Shown: positions 1 to 8,165 of the stretch, piece by piece
How the letters are laid out: every line of letters begins with the position of its first letter
Numbering within the stretch: the first letter of the stretch is position 1
Assembly (NCBI GenBank): GCA_047621325.1
Contig: JBLHLT010000001.1
Span: 186,001-250,000 of the forward strand
DNA: 64,000 nucleotides
Direction: 5' to 3'
Source of the DNA: Bermanella sp047621325
GTDB taxonomy: Bacteria > Pseudomonadota > Gammaproteobacteria > Pseudomonadales > Oceanobacteraceae
Notes under the pieces: model-generated
What the model was told of the DNA's origin: nothing
Database searches by the model: none
What the model saw: the letters and a program-made list of their open reading frames with translations, nothing else
Made by a program: the position numbers and the translations under genes

Positions 1-48
1 TAATAAATCTGCCATGGCCACTTCTAATGCGTGTAGTGATTGGATCAT
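1..48 (-). CDS. Start of an unidentified ORF (possible aryl carrier protein or NRPS), cut by the window edge
   Basis: Sixteen codons are visible, beginning at an ATG that overlaps the isochorismatase stop codon in an ATGA arrangement, so the two are probably translationally coupled. The visible residues (MIQSLHALEVAMADLL) are compatible with the first helix of a carrier protein. The isochorismatase upstream lacks the C-terminal aryl carrier domain found in EntB, so a separate carrier protein or an NRPS is the expected next gene. This assignment is inference from context; too little sequence is present to prove it. Confidence 0.4.
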   Translation of the reverse strand, partial: MIQSLHALEVAMADLL

Positions 49-716
49 GCAACACCTTCTAAATTTTGTTCTTGCGCTGTATTGATAGTTTTTTGTGTCA
101 CTAGATGGCTTGTCGTAAATACACAACCGCCTCGACTGGCCACGTATTTCAACGCCATGTTGTGTTCATCTAAACTAAAATCCGCTACCGCATCGCTGAT
201 TAAAAAACCTTTAATATCATTCATGAATGCTTCCATGATGGTTTGCATGCAACCGATGTGTGCATACACACCCACAACAATTAATTGATCACGGCCGCTG
301 TCTTGTAAACGTTGCTTAAAATCGGATTTTACAAACGCGCTATAGCGCCATTTAGTTAATACGGTATCGTCTTCTTGCGGTGCCACTTGGGGATGAATAT
401 TGGTTAATGTAGGGTCGGCCTTGAGCCCTGGCCCCCAAAAATCAGTCAGTAACGCGCGCTCTTGCGGGTCTTGATCACCGGGCTGGGCGGTAAAATAAAT
501 AGGGATCTGTTGATCACGACACCACTGCATGATGCGCTGAATATTGGTTAACACTTCTGGAATGGGTTGCTGCTTTTGATCATAAAAATTTATGAAATAA
601 TTTTGCATGTCATGCACAAGCAGCACAGCCCGTGATGACTCTACATGCCAATTCACTTTATTTTCGACTTGAATCACGTCATCTAGTTGATAACTTGCAA
701 TTTTGGGAATGGCCAC
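45..716 (-). CDS. Isochorismatase (2,3-dihydro-2,3-dihydroxybenzoate synthase), single-domain form
   Basis: The enzyme hydrolyses isochorismate to 2,3-dihydro-2,3-dihydroxybenzoate and pyruvate in catecholate siderophore synthesis. The 223-residue protein matches the isochorismatase domain of EntB/VibB/DhbB, with the catalytic Asp in VLLVHDMQNYF (D36), a Lys near 122 and the YAHIGC segment near 151-156 where family members place their active site. It stops at the end of this domain, so the aryl carrier domain of EntB is absent. The start is GTG at 716, with an AGGAG eight or so bases upstream. It follows entE by three bases and overlaps the next ORF, so it belongs to one operon. There is no 2,3-dihydro-DHB dehydrogenase (entA) in view; it may lie beyond the left edge. 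Confidence 0.9.
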   Translation of the reverse strand: MAIPKIASYQLDDVIQVENKVNWHVESSRAVLLVHDMQNYFINFYDQKQQPIPEVLTNIQRIMQWCRDQQIPIYFTAQPGDQDPQERALLTDFWGPGLKADPTLTNIHPQVAPQEDDTVLTKWRYSAFVKSDFKQRLQDSGRDQLIVVGVYAHIGCMQTIMEAFMNDIKGFLISDAVADFSLDEHNMALKYVASRGGCVFTTSHLVTQKTINTAQEQNLEGVA

Positions 717-719
717 GGC

Positions 720-2360
720 TTAGGCTCCTTGCAGCTGATATTGTTTTTTTAATTCTTTTTTATCGATTTTACCCACTGGGGTTTTAGGTAATTGCGATAC
801 AAATTCGATACGATCGGGGATTTTATAATCCGCCAACTGGCGCTGACGTAAAAAGCGCTTTAGCTCAAACACTTTTGGCGGCGCCCCATGGCACTGCACC
901 ACTGCACAGGTTTTTTCACCAAACACTGGATCACTTATACCAATAAGGGCTACATTGTTGATTAACTCGTGGGCTAATAAATGATTTTCAATTTCTTCGG
1001 CGGCAATTTTTTCACCACCACGATTGATTTGATCTTTATCGCGGCCAATCACCTGCAAATTACCCGCTGGCGTTAAACGCACAATGTCACCGGTAATGTA
1101 GTAACCCTCGTCATTAAAACTGCGGGCATTATGGTCAGGCGCATTAAAGTAGCCGCGAATAGTGTATGGGCCTTTGGTTAATAAAATACCGGCTTCCCCT
1201 TTTGGAACATCTTGTCCGTGTTCATCGACAATTTTAAGTTGGTCAAGCGGACTCATAGGCCGACCCTGGCTGTGAATGATTTCATCCAAATCATCATCCA
1301 AGCGGGTATAATTCACTAGCCCTTCAGCCATGCCAAATACCTGCATTAACTTGCAACCTAACTCAGGTTCGACGCGCCGTGCCACTTGTTCACTTAAACG
1401 CGCCCCGCCTACTTGAATATATTTTAAAGACGTAAAATCAACCGTGTGACCCGCCACAAAATCAAGACACATCATGACTAACGGCGGCACCATTGCCGTC
1501 ACGGTAATACGATGTTTTTCGATAAGATAACTAATGGTTTGCGGGCTTGGGTCAGTTGCTAACACCACACAGCCGCCCGCCAAAAATGTCCCAAGCGCAC
1601 CCGGTGAGCTAAGCGGAAAATTATGTGCCGCAGGTAATGCGCATAGGTATCGGGTATCGGCGTTAAACTCACAAACTTCATTGCTCATGCGCACGCTGTA
1701 TACATAGTCGTTGTGTGTGCGTGGAATGAGTTTTGGCACGCCGGTGGTGCCACCAGATAACTGGAAAAAAGCTATGTCTTGGCTAAGAATGTGCTCTTGT
1801 GTCGGCAAAGGGTTTCGATTGCTACGGCCTAACGCTTTTATTTTTTCAATAGAGCTAAAGTCATCACCATGCTGGTTTTCTACCACCAACGGTATCTGCA
1901 AACAGTTAAGATTTTGTTTTAACTGCTGAAGCAATGTTTGACACGACCACCCGTTTTGGTCCGAAGTGATCACACAACGGGCTTGCGTAAATTCAACAAA
2001 ATAATTTAATTCACTCAACCGATGCGCTGGCAGCGCCATGACAGGCTTAACGCCAATGCGCAGCAGGGCAAAATAACAAATATAAAACTCGATTATATTA
2101 CCCAAGTGTAAAACACAGTTATCACCCTGTTTTAAACCTAACAACAACATCCCTTTGCTCAAATCAACAATGTCTTGCCAAAGTTGGGCATAGGTTAATT
2201 GCTGATCCCCCGCAATCAATGCACATTGGTTTGGTCTTAAATTGGCGTGTAATTGAATAACAAAATAAATGGGTTGATTAATCCATATCTCATTTTCTAG
2301 ATATTCTGTTACTTCATCTTCTGGCCAAGGTGTGAATCCATTCGGTTTAGCTTGGCTCAT
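720..2360 (-). CDS. entE: 2,3-dihydroxybenzoate-AMP ligase
   Basis: This adenylating enzyme activates 2,3-dihydroxybenzoate with ATP and loads it onto an aryl carrier protein. The 546-residue protein has the ANL-family P-loop SGGTTGVPK at residues 202-210 followed by the IPRTHNDY stretch typical of EntE/DhbE, the YITGD and GRDKDQINRGGEKI motifs of the hinge region, and the C-terminal catalytic lysine in TPVGKIDKKEL. The ATG overlaps the entC stop codon by four bases (ATGA), and the isochorismatase follows immediately, so synthesis and activation of the catechol are in one transcript. Salicylate-AMP ligases are close relatives, but the isochorismatase next door points to dihydroxybenzoate. Confidence 0.92.
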   Translation of the reverse strand: MSQAKPNGFTPWPEDEVTEYLENEIWINQPIYFVIQLHANLRPNQCALIAGDQQLTYAQLWQDIVDLSKGMLLLGLKQGDNCVLHLGNIIEFYICYFALLRIGVKPVMALPAHRLSELNYFVEFTQARCVITSDQNGWSCQTLLQQLKQNLNCLQIPLVVENQHGDDFSSIEKIKALGRSNRNPLPTQEHILSQDIAFFQLSGGTTGVPKLIPRTHNDYVYSVRMSNEVCEFNADTRYLCALPAAHNFPLSSPGALGTFLAGGCVVLATDPSPQTISYLIEKHRITVTAMVPPLVMMCLDFVAGHTVDFTSLKYIQVGGARLSEQVARRVEPELGCKLMQVFGMAEGLVNYTRLDDDLDEIIHSQGRPMSPLDQLKIVDEHGQDVPKGEAGILLTKGPYTIRGYFNAPDHNARSFNDEGYYITGDIVRLTPAGNLQVIGRDKDQINRGGEKIAAEEIENHLLAHELINNVALIGISDPVFGEKTCAVVQCHGAPPKVFELKRFLRQRQLADYKIPDRIEFVSQLPKTPVGKIDKKELKKQYQLQGA

Positions 2361-3568
2361 GCCGCACCTGCCTTCTCGATTTCTTTGTCTGCTATCTGTG
2401 TATTCGGCGCATTAACCACGTTCAAAATGGTGGCCATCTTATTTGCGGTTTCTTCTATTTCTTCTTGCGCCACGGAGCCCGGCACAATACCGGCGCCGGC
2501 AAATACCGTAAGCGAATCAGGCGCAACCAACGCACTGCGAATCACCACTACCCACTCACCATTGCCACGGCTGTCCATCCAACCAATGACACCGGTGAAA
2601 AATCCACGATCAAACGGCTCGTATTCATTAATAAATTGCTGCGCTAAATATTTAGGCTCACCACATACCGCTGGGGTGGGGTGTAATTCGGTGGCCAACT
2701 GCAAGGCACTGACATTGCTATCCCATAATGTGCCTTCCATCAGTGTCGATAAGTGCATCATGGCGGGTGTTGATATCACCGACGGCATCATGGGTACGTG
2801 CAAATTTTTGCAATGGTCTTGCAGCACACTGGCCATGGCATCCACCACCAATGCGTGCTCTCTTAGGTCTTTATCGGTTTCTAATAAGCTGCGCTCTAAA
2901 TCGACATTCAGCTTTTCATCGGCCTGTCGCTTGCGTGAACCCGCCAGTGGGTTAGCAATCACTTGCAACCCTCGGCGCGCCACTAATAACTCTGGGCTCG
3001 CGCCTACTAAATATTCGTCGCCCCCAGTATTAGCGCAAAAACGATAGCTACTTGGGTTTTGTTTCACTAACCCCATAAGCACATGGGCAGGATTTAACGG
3101 TGTTTTGCTATGTAATTTCATGGCTCGTGACAGCACCACTTTTTTAAGCACACCTGAGCTCATTTCGTTTAACGCTAGATTCACCACTTCGCCGTATTCT
3201 TCTGGCTGAGGTAACATGACCGTGTTCCAGCCAGAGCCCACATCTTGGCCTTGGGTTAAATCTTGATTGCGCAATGATGATGACACCAATAAACGATTGG
3301 GAATCACAAAATGACACGGGTCTTCTTCGTTAAAAGGAATCATACCCAGTACAACCGGATTATCCGTTTGGGTTTGTTTGCTTTGCTGCAACATGGCTTG
3401 AATGGTTTTATTTAATTTTAAAAATGGCACCGCTTCATGTAGCCCATATTCACAACCTTGCCCCAGCAAAGACACCGTTTCACTACTAAAGAAAAAAGGG
3501 GTTTCATGCTCATTCCAACACTTGATGGCACTGGCCATCTCAGAACTGCCAACCGTTTTGCGTAACAT
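2357..3568 (-). CDS. entC: Isochorismate synthase
   Basis: It converts chorismate to isochorismate, the first committed step of the catechol branch. The chorismate-binding domain shows KKVVLSRAM, GASPELLVARRG, NPLAGSRKRQ, LHPTPAVCGEPK and GNGEWVVVIRSA, all hallmark segments of EntC/DhbC. The open frame extends upstream to a TTG at 3634, but that codon lies inside the probable Fur operator, so I place the start at the ATG at 3568 (403 residues, close to the 391 of E. coli EntC); an ATG at 3538 is also possible. It is the first gene of the minus-strand siderophore operon and overlaps entE. Fur repression is expected from the operator just upstream. Confidence 0.9.
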   Translation of the reverse strand: MLRKTVGSSEMASAIKCWNEHETPFFFSSETVSLLGQGCEYGLHEAVPFLKLNKTIQAMLQQSKQTQTDNPVVLGMIPFNEEDPCHFVIPNRLLVSSSLRNQDLTQGQDVGSGWNTVMLPQPEEYGEVVNLALNEMSSGVLKKVVLSRAMKLHSKTPLNPAHVLMGLVKQNPSSYRFCANTGGDEYLVGASPELLVARRGLQVIANPLAGSRKRQADEKLNVDLERSLLETDKDLREHALVVDAMASVLQDHCKNLHVPMMPSVISTPAMMHLSTLMEGTLWDSNVSALQLATELHPTPAVCGEPKYLAQQFINEYEPFDRGFFTGVIGWMDSRGNGEWVVVIRSALVAPDSLTVFAGAGIVPGSVAQEEIEETANKMATILNVVNAPNTQIADKEIEKAGAA

Positions 3569-3626
3569 GTTCAAATTCCATCGAATGTGATTTGCGGCAA
3601 AAGAATATTGAAATAAATTCTTAATT

Positions 3627-3645
3627 GCAAACAATTCTCATTCGT
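3627..3645. promoter_or_regulatory. Probable Fur box between entC and the MFS operon
   Basis: The sequence GCAAACAATTCTCATTCGT matches the 19-bp Fur consensus at about 10 positions including the core TCATT. On the other strand it reads AATGAGAATTGTTTGC, the familiar form of Fur sites. It sits between two divergent gene sets, one of which makes a catechol siderophore, so it probably represses both under iron-replete conditions. It was recognised by eye and not scored with a matrix. Confidence 0.7.
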
Positions 3646-3686
3646 ATATTATGCATTTACCTCATTGATATGATGCCGAGTTAATT

Positions 3687-4871
3687 TTGTTACGACTGTC
3701 ACTATTGCCGTTATTACTGGTTCAACTATTAGGAACCACTGACTTCATGCTGGTCATGCCTTTAGGGCCAAGTTTGGCGGAGGGTTTTGGCGTGCCAGTA
3801 GAAAATACCGCTTGGCTGAGCGGTGTGTTTGCCATTTGCGCTGCGTGTTCAGGATTATTGTTTGCAAAGCACTTAGATAAATTTCCGCGCAAAACCTTGC
3901 TGTGTACTTTGTTATGCGTCAGTGCCGTATTATTTTTTATCAGCGCATGGCTTCACAATTTTGAGAGCTGGTTAGTATTACGTGGCTTAATTGGATTAGT
4001 GAGTACACCCATCGCGGCGTTATCAATGGCCATTGCCATTGATATGAGCAAAGAAAATCGTGCTCAAGCCATGGCACAAATGAGTTTAGGTTTTTCACTG
4101 GCCGCTATTTTAGGTGTCCCACTGGGTTTATTCTTGGCAAGCACATCAAACTGGCAAACGATATACGCGGTTGAAGCCAGTATGGCATTAGCCCTTGCTA
4201 TATTGTGCTGGTGGCGATTACCGGCAACACCAAAAATAAATTTGGCATCTCAACCTTCCTCCGCCTTAACGTTGAAACATATTTGGCAGAAACCACTATT
4301 ACGTAATGGTTTTACATTATTAGCGGTGAGTTTATTTGCGGCGTTTTTAATCATTCCTCACTTAGCCGCTATTTTACAATTTAACTTTAATATCCCATTT
4401 GAAAGTCTTGGTGTGTTTTATGCCATTGGCGGTATCACCACAATGGTTTTAACCTTGTTAACAGGAAAGCTTCACCAGTACTTATCGGCAAGACAGTTGT
4501 TAATTTTAAGCAGTATTCTGTCTATTTTTTGCCTGTGGGCGGGCTTTGTTTTTTATTGGCTGGCACCACTTGTTATCTTTGCGGGTTTCATGTCGCTCAA
4601 CGGCAGTCGCAATGTCATTATTCAAACCTATCTAAGTCATTTGCCTGAACCTCATCAGCGCGCAGGTTTTATGGCCTTAATGACGACTTTTAGAAACATC
4701 ATTACGGCTTTGGCTGCATTTTTGTCGTCACATATTTTAATCAGTAATGAACAGGCACCTTTAGAAAACATTACCATGCTCATCAGCATAGGGACTGTGT
4801 TTATTATCTTAACCCCCATTTTATTACCAAGTGATCAATCAAGGCAGAATCTAAGCGAGAAAACTGCATGA
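3687..4871 (+). CDS. MFS transporter, possible siderophore exporter
   Basis: The 394-residue protein has about twelve hydrophobic segments and the typical N-terminal half of the drug/sugar-efflux MFS group (TTDFMLVMPLGPSL in helix 1, DKFPRK in the loop between helices 2 and 3). No in-frame ATG precedes helix 1; TTG at 3687 (GAG about nine bases upstream) is the most likely start. It diverges from entC across a Fur box and its last codon overlaps the next gene (ATGA). Export of the catechol siderophore is a reasonable inference from this position, comparable in role to EntS, but substrate specificity cannot be read from the sequence. Confidence 0.8.
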   Translation: MLRLSLLPLLLVQLLGTTDFMLVMPLGPSLAEGFGVPVENTAWLSGVFAICAACSGLLFAKHLDKFPRKTLLCTLLCVSAVLFFISAWLHNFESWLVLRGLIGLVSTPIAALSMAIAIDMSKENRAQAMAQMSLGFSLAAILGVPLGLFLASTSNWQTIYAVEASMALALAILCWWRLPATPKINLASQPSSALTLKHIWQKPLLRNGFTLLAVSLFAAFLIIPHLAAILQFNFNIPFESLGVFYAIGGITTMVLTLLTGKLHQYLSARQLLILSSILSIFCLWAGFVFYWLAPLVIFAGFMSLNGSRNVIIQTYLSHLPEPHQRAGFMALMTTFRNIITALAAFLSSHILISNEQAPLENITMLISIGTVFIILTPILLPSDQSRQNLSEKTA

Positions 4872-5494
4872 GTCGCCGTCATAAAAAACAAAAAAAAGGG
4901 CTAAAAAAAACCTTCAAATTGAGCCGCTCAATACATATTTATTTATCAAGTGCGTTATTTGCGTTGATGCTTTTTTTTAGTTTTACCGGCTTTACGTTAA
5001 ATCATGCGCAATGGTTTTCATCCAGCAGTGCAGAATCTGTCTTTGCAGCCGACTTACCGGTTAGTTTCGAGTTCGATTTTGACTCACCTAAAGTCGATGC
5101 CATTACTCAGTATTTAAAACAAGAGCACGGCCTTGATCACGTCCGCAGTGTTGACCTTGACCCCATAGAGCAACTCATCAATTTAGATTACTCACTACCG
5201 AACGGTTACGCCTTTGTCAGTCTTTATTTGGCAGAAAGTCGTATTGAAGTGGAATACACATTAGGCAGCGGCATTGGCTTATTAAACGATTTACATAAAG
5301 GTCGTCATAGTGGGGAGGTTTGGTCGTGGGTGATTGATCTTAGTGCATGGCTGTTTTGCTTTTTTTCAATCACTGGGTTCATTTTAATTTTTCAAAATAA
5401 AAAATATCGCCGTGACGCCTTACTCGCAAGCTTAGCGGGCATGGTTACCCCTGTTGTTGTTTTTATATTTTGGATACCCACGTTTTCACACTAA
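4868..5494 (+). CDS. PepSY-associated transmembrane protein
   Basis: The 208-residue protein has a basic N-terminus (SRRHKKQKK), a first membrane helix near residues 24-43, a roughly 100-residue extracytoplasmic stretch and two C-terminal helices near 155-175 and 185-205. This is the layout of PepSY-TM proteins, which in Proteobacteria frequently accompany TonB receptors and iron uptake; some act as ferric-siderophore reductases. LNDLHKGRHSGEVWSWVID is a typical PepSY-TM segment. It overlaps the MFS gene and precedes two secreted proteins, all behind the same Fur box. A reductase role is inference only. Confidence 0.82.
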   Translation: MSRRHKKQKKGLKKTFKLSRSIHIYLSSALFALMLFFSFTGFTLNHAQWFSSSSAESVFAADLPVSFEFDFDSPKVDAITQYLKQEHGLDHVRSVDLDPIEQLINLDYSLPNGYAFVSLYLAESRIEVEYTLGSGIGLLNDLHKGRHSGEVWSWVIDLSAWLFCFFSITGFILIFQNKKYRRDALLASLAGMVTPVVVFIFWIPTFSH

Positions 5495-5524
5495 CGCAAA
5501 CAATATATTCATAAGGATCATGTT

Positions 5525-6013
5525 ATGAAACCACATTTAATATGGGCTCATCTCGCTTTGCCCTTATTACTCAGCCCTTTCACCCAAGCAGATCAAATTG
5601 ATATCAAACTCAATTTACCTGCCTTAGAGGTAGAGCCCTATCATCGCCCCTATGTCGCCATTTGGTTAGAAACGCCTAAGCGTGAAGGCATTCAGACCCT
5701 TAGCGTTTGGACAGAAAAAGATGACTGGCTCAAAGACATGCGCCAATGGTGGCGAAAACTGGGGCGTAAAAATCGAGACTTTGATGCGGTTTCATCTGCA
5801 ACCCGCCATGCAGGGGATTACAATTTACAATTTAAAACCGAACAATTAACCGGTGAATACCGCTTATGTTTTGAAGCCTCCCGCGAAGATGGCGGTCGTG
5901 AATTTTTAACCAAAAACATATCGCTCGGCGGCACTACGCAAAGCTTTACCTTACAAGGCCAACATGAATTTGGCTCCATTTCTATTCAGATAACACCGCA
6001 GGCTCAATTATGA
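5525..6013 (+). CDS. DUF2271 periplasmic protein
   Basis: The protein has 162 residues with a signal peptide ending near ADQ (residues about 1-23). It then has the DUF2271 pattern: RPYVAIWLE, a Trp-rich VWTEKDDWLKDMRQWWRKL region and the VSSATRHAGDY segment. The molecular function of DUF2271 is unknown, but the family regularly occurs beside PepSY-TM and DUF4198 genes, as here. The start ATG at 5525 has an AAGGATCA ribosome-binding site. It overlaps the following gene by four bases, so the two products are probably made together. Confidence 0.85.
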   Translation: MKPHLIWAHLALPLLLSPFTQADQIDIKLNLPALEVEPYHRPYVAIWLETPKREGIQTLSVWTEKDDWLKDMRQWWRKLGRKNRDFDAVSSATRHAGDYNLQFKTEQLTGEYRLCFEASREDGGREFLTKNISLGGTTQSFTLQGQHEFGSISIQITPQAQL

Positions 6014-6858
6014 AAAATAGGATCCCCACGGCACTGGTCGCACTTACAATTGTGTTATTTAGTAGTCAAAGTTTTAGTCATGGTCGCTATATTTTACCCA
6101 GCCATACAATGACATCATCAGACAAACAAGAAACCATTACCTTGCAAGCGAGCATCAGTAATGACGTATTTCACCCTGACATGCCCCTAGGTAATAACGA
6201 CAAAGGCATTAAGGTAAATAAAAAACTATCTGGTGTATTTGCCCAGTTAAACCCCTATGTAATTGAACCTAATAGCAATGTGCAGATACCCATGAGTTAT
6301 CAAGCGTTCAGCCGTTATTCTGTTAGTGACGCGACACTGAACACAAAGGGCACGCATAGAATGGTGATTGAACAAAAGCCCTTCGTCGTCACCTCGTTCA
6401 CTCATGAAAACGGCGAGCCCGGCCGAGAATTTGGCCCAGGCAAAAATTTGCCTCAAGGGGCCTATGATATTCAGCGTCGACAAGTGAGCTCACGCAGCGA
6501 AACATTTGTCAGCTTTAATGGCATGACGAATATCCAACCAGAAGGCAAAGGGCTAGAGCTAACGGGCAGTCACCCTAACGACCTATTCGTAGGGGAAGCG
6601 GTCAACTTTCAACTGATCTTAAATGGCACACCATTAACCGCTGCGACTCAAATTAGGTTGATTCGTGAAGGCACTCGTCATCGTAATCAGCGTGATGCCA
6701 TGATCATCGACACCAGTAACAAAGGGGAATTTAACGTTACCTTTAAAGAAACGGGGTTTTATTTACTAGAAGCGCAAATCACTCAGAGCAGCCAACAAGA
6801 CGGCGTAGATATTGAGCAAGCCACCTTGTATTTAACTCTTGAGGTGTTTCCTCAGTAA
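6010..6858 (+). CDS. DUF4198 periplasmic protein
   Basis: The 282-residue protein has a signal peptide cleaved before HGRYILPSHT, so a histidine is close to the mature N-terminus, as is common in DUF4198 (NikM-like / predicted metal-uptake periplasmic proteins). The rest is beta-rich, with FVSFNGMTNIQPEGKGLEL and a C-terminal GEFNVTFKETGFYLLEAQI Ig-like strand pattern. It is the last gene of the MFS-PepSY-DUF2271-DUF4198 operon and is followed by a strong terminator. A role in metal handling at the envelope is suggested by family and by the Fur context; the metal is not known. Confidence 0.8.
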   Translation: MKNRIPTALVALTIVLFSSQSFSHGRYILPSHTMTSSDKQETITLQASISNDVFHPDMPLGNNDKGIKVNKKLSGVFAQLNPYVIEPNSNVQIPMSYQAFSRYSVSDATLNTKGTHRMVIEQKPFVVTSFTHENGEPGREFGPGKNLPQGAYDIQRRQVSSRSETFVSFNGMTNIQPEGKGLELTGSHPNDLFVGEAVNFQLILNGTPLTAATQIRLIREGTRHRNQRDAMIIDTSNKGEFNVTFKETGFYLLEAQITQSSQQDGVDIEQATLYLTLEVFPQ

Positions 6859-6869
6859 ACTTGAGGCAT

Positions 6870-6908
6870 AAAAAAACGCGACTGGGTCAAACACCTAGTC
6901 GCGTTTTT
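6870..6908. terminator. Bidirectional rho-independent terminator
   Basis: The stem ACGCGACT / AGTCGCGT is flanked by an A-run on the left and a T-run on the right, so it can terminate both the DUF4198 operon and the converging lipoprotein gene. Confidence 0.85.
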
Positions 6909-6923
6909 AAACACACTAAAAAA

Positions 6924-7349
6924 TTAGTATGCGTATTTTTTCTCAACTTTACGCTTAGCAATAATGTACTGCGTATTATCAATTTGACCTAAAGTCAGTT
7001 GATCATCTAAATCGCTGATCTCTTTTTCTAATTCAGTTTTGATATGGTATTGAGTCACGCTCAAGTTAGTCGCCTGTGCACCACGGTAACCACTGATTGG
7101 ATCCCAAAGGATAGATGCAGGCCAGAATAATAAGTTAACAATACCAAGGCCAGTTTCACCCACATAGAATGAACCGCCACCTGGTAGTAAACCAAATAGT
7201 GCCGCAGAGGTTGGATCTACTTCTTCCACTAATACGCCAGAGTTCTCATAAGCTTTATATTCAGCTTTTTGCATAGAGTTAAGGCCAGAAGCACAACCCA
7301 TCAAAGCAAGCAGTAAAGCCACTACTGCTGTATTTTTTAACATTCTCAT
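6924..7349 (-). CDS. Lipoprotein of unknown function
   Basis: Starting at the ATG at 7349 (preceded by AAAGGGATATCT) the product has 141 residues. It opens with a lipobox signal, ALLLALMGCAS, so it should be a lipid-anchored envelope protein. A glycine-rich hydrophobic hairpin (LLPGGGSFYVGETGLGIVNLL then WPASILWDP) lies in the middle, resembling a membrane-dipping segment, and the C-terminus is charged and helical. The open frame runs a further 17 codons upstream, but those residues would block the signal peptide. Similar small lipoproteins with the GGGxFYxGxxxLG pattern occur in other gammaproteobacteria; I know no function. Confidence 0.8.
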   Translation of the reverse strand: MRMLKNTAVVALLLALMGCASGLNSMQKAEYKAYENSGVLVEEVDPTSAALFGLLPGGGSFYVGETGLGIVNLLFWPASILWDPISGYRGAQATNLSVTQYHIKTELEKEISDLDDQLTLGQIDNTQYIIAKRKVEKKYAY

Positions 7350-8165
7350 AGATATCCCTTTAGTTCGATATAGACCAACAGTAATGTTGATTTCGGCCAC
7401 AAAAATACTGACTATAAATAAGGCAACTTATCTATCCGTCAAATCATTCCTATACGTGGCGGCGCCAGTCTAAAGGCATATGTAAATTTATCAATACTAA
7501 GTTATTGATACTGAAAGATTTATTTACGTATTAGAATTTCAGGACCCCTGTCTGAATAGCAAAGCCAACTTTTAAAGTCCAGCTAGGCTGTGATAGTTAC
7601 TATGGCCCCCATTTATTCGATTCCATCTAACCCGAATAATGATTCGAAACATGCGTTTTCAAACCTTTTTAAATTAAAGGACTGGTCACATTTTCAGTTT
7701 AAACACCCTCTTTTAAGTGCTAAAAATTCCTTGTATTTTAAAAGTCAGGGCCTAAAATGCGGGCACTTTAGTGATTCCTATTGGGGATTTATGTACGTTT
7801 AGCCCAGCGTTTTCTCTTTGTCAGAAAGCGCACAAGCAACAAATAGCTTTGGCCTTTGCCATGACACAGAGATGATGGGTGGTTTACCCCTCCTTTTATC
7901 CTAAACGGCATCTTGAATCCCTCTAAGTAGGTCACACAAGATCACCAATTAGGCTCTCTTTATAGACAAATACATTGCCAATATCCTCAGGGATTTGACA
8001 CATAGTATTTTACTGTCACTGTGCACACGCCACTTAAACTTAGTTATTCAAACGGCATTCAGCGCTACATTTAATTAATAGAATGTGTGTCATTATGAGC
8101 ACAAATAAAGGTAATGGCTTTTAAAGCCAGCTTAGATGAAACCCTTACTTTCGAAGAGAGACTCT
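7350..8165. other. Long intergenic region without a convincing gene
   Basis: About 800 bases separate the divergent lipoprotein and carboxynorspermidine dehydrogenase genes. I see no RNA gene, no matched repeat and no ORF with family character; the 70-codon frame at 7590-7802 lacks a ribosome-binding site and recognisable features. A short palindrome GGCTTTTAAAGCC lies at about 8116-8128, and a TTGACA at 7995 has no good -10 partner. The region could hold a small RNA or a long 5' leader for the polyamine genes, but nothing visible proves that. Confidence 0.5.

Noticed and set aside
2352..3047. A 231-codon plus-strand frame opposite entC
   Set aside because: It lies antisense within conserved isochorismate synthase motifs and lacks plausible signals.
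3569..3634. A longer entC start at TTG 3634
   Set aside because: It lies inside the Fur-box-like sequence and would add 22 residues with no counterpart in EntC.
7590..7802. A 70-codon plus-strand frame in the intergenic region
   Set aside because: There is no ribosome-binding site, no signal peptide or domain pattern, and it lies in an AT-rich non-coding stretch.
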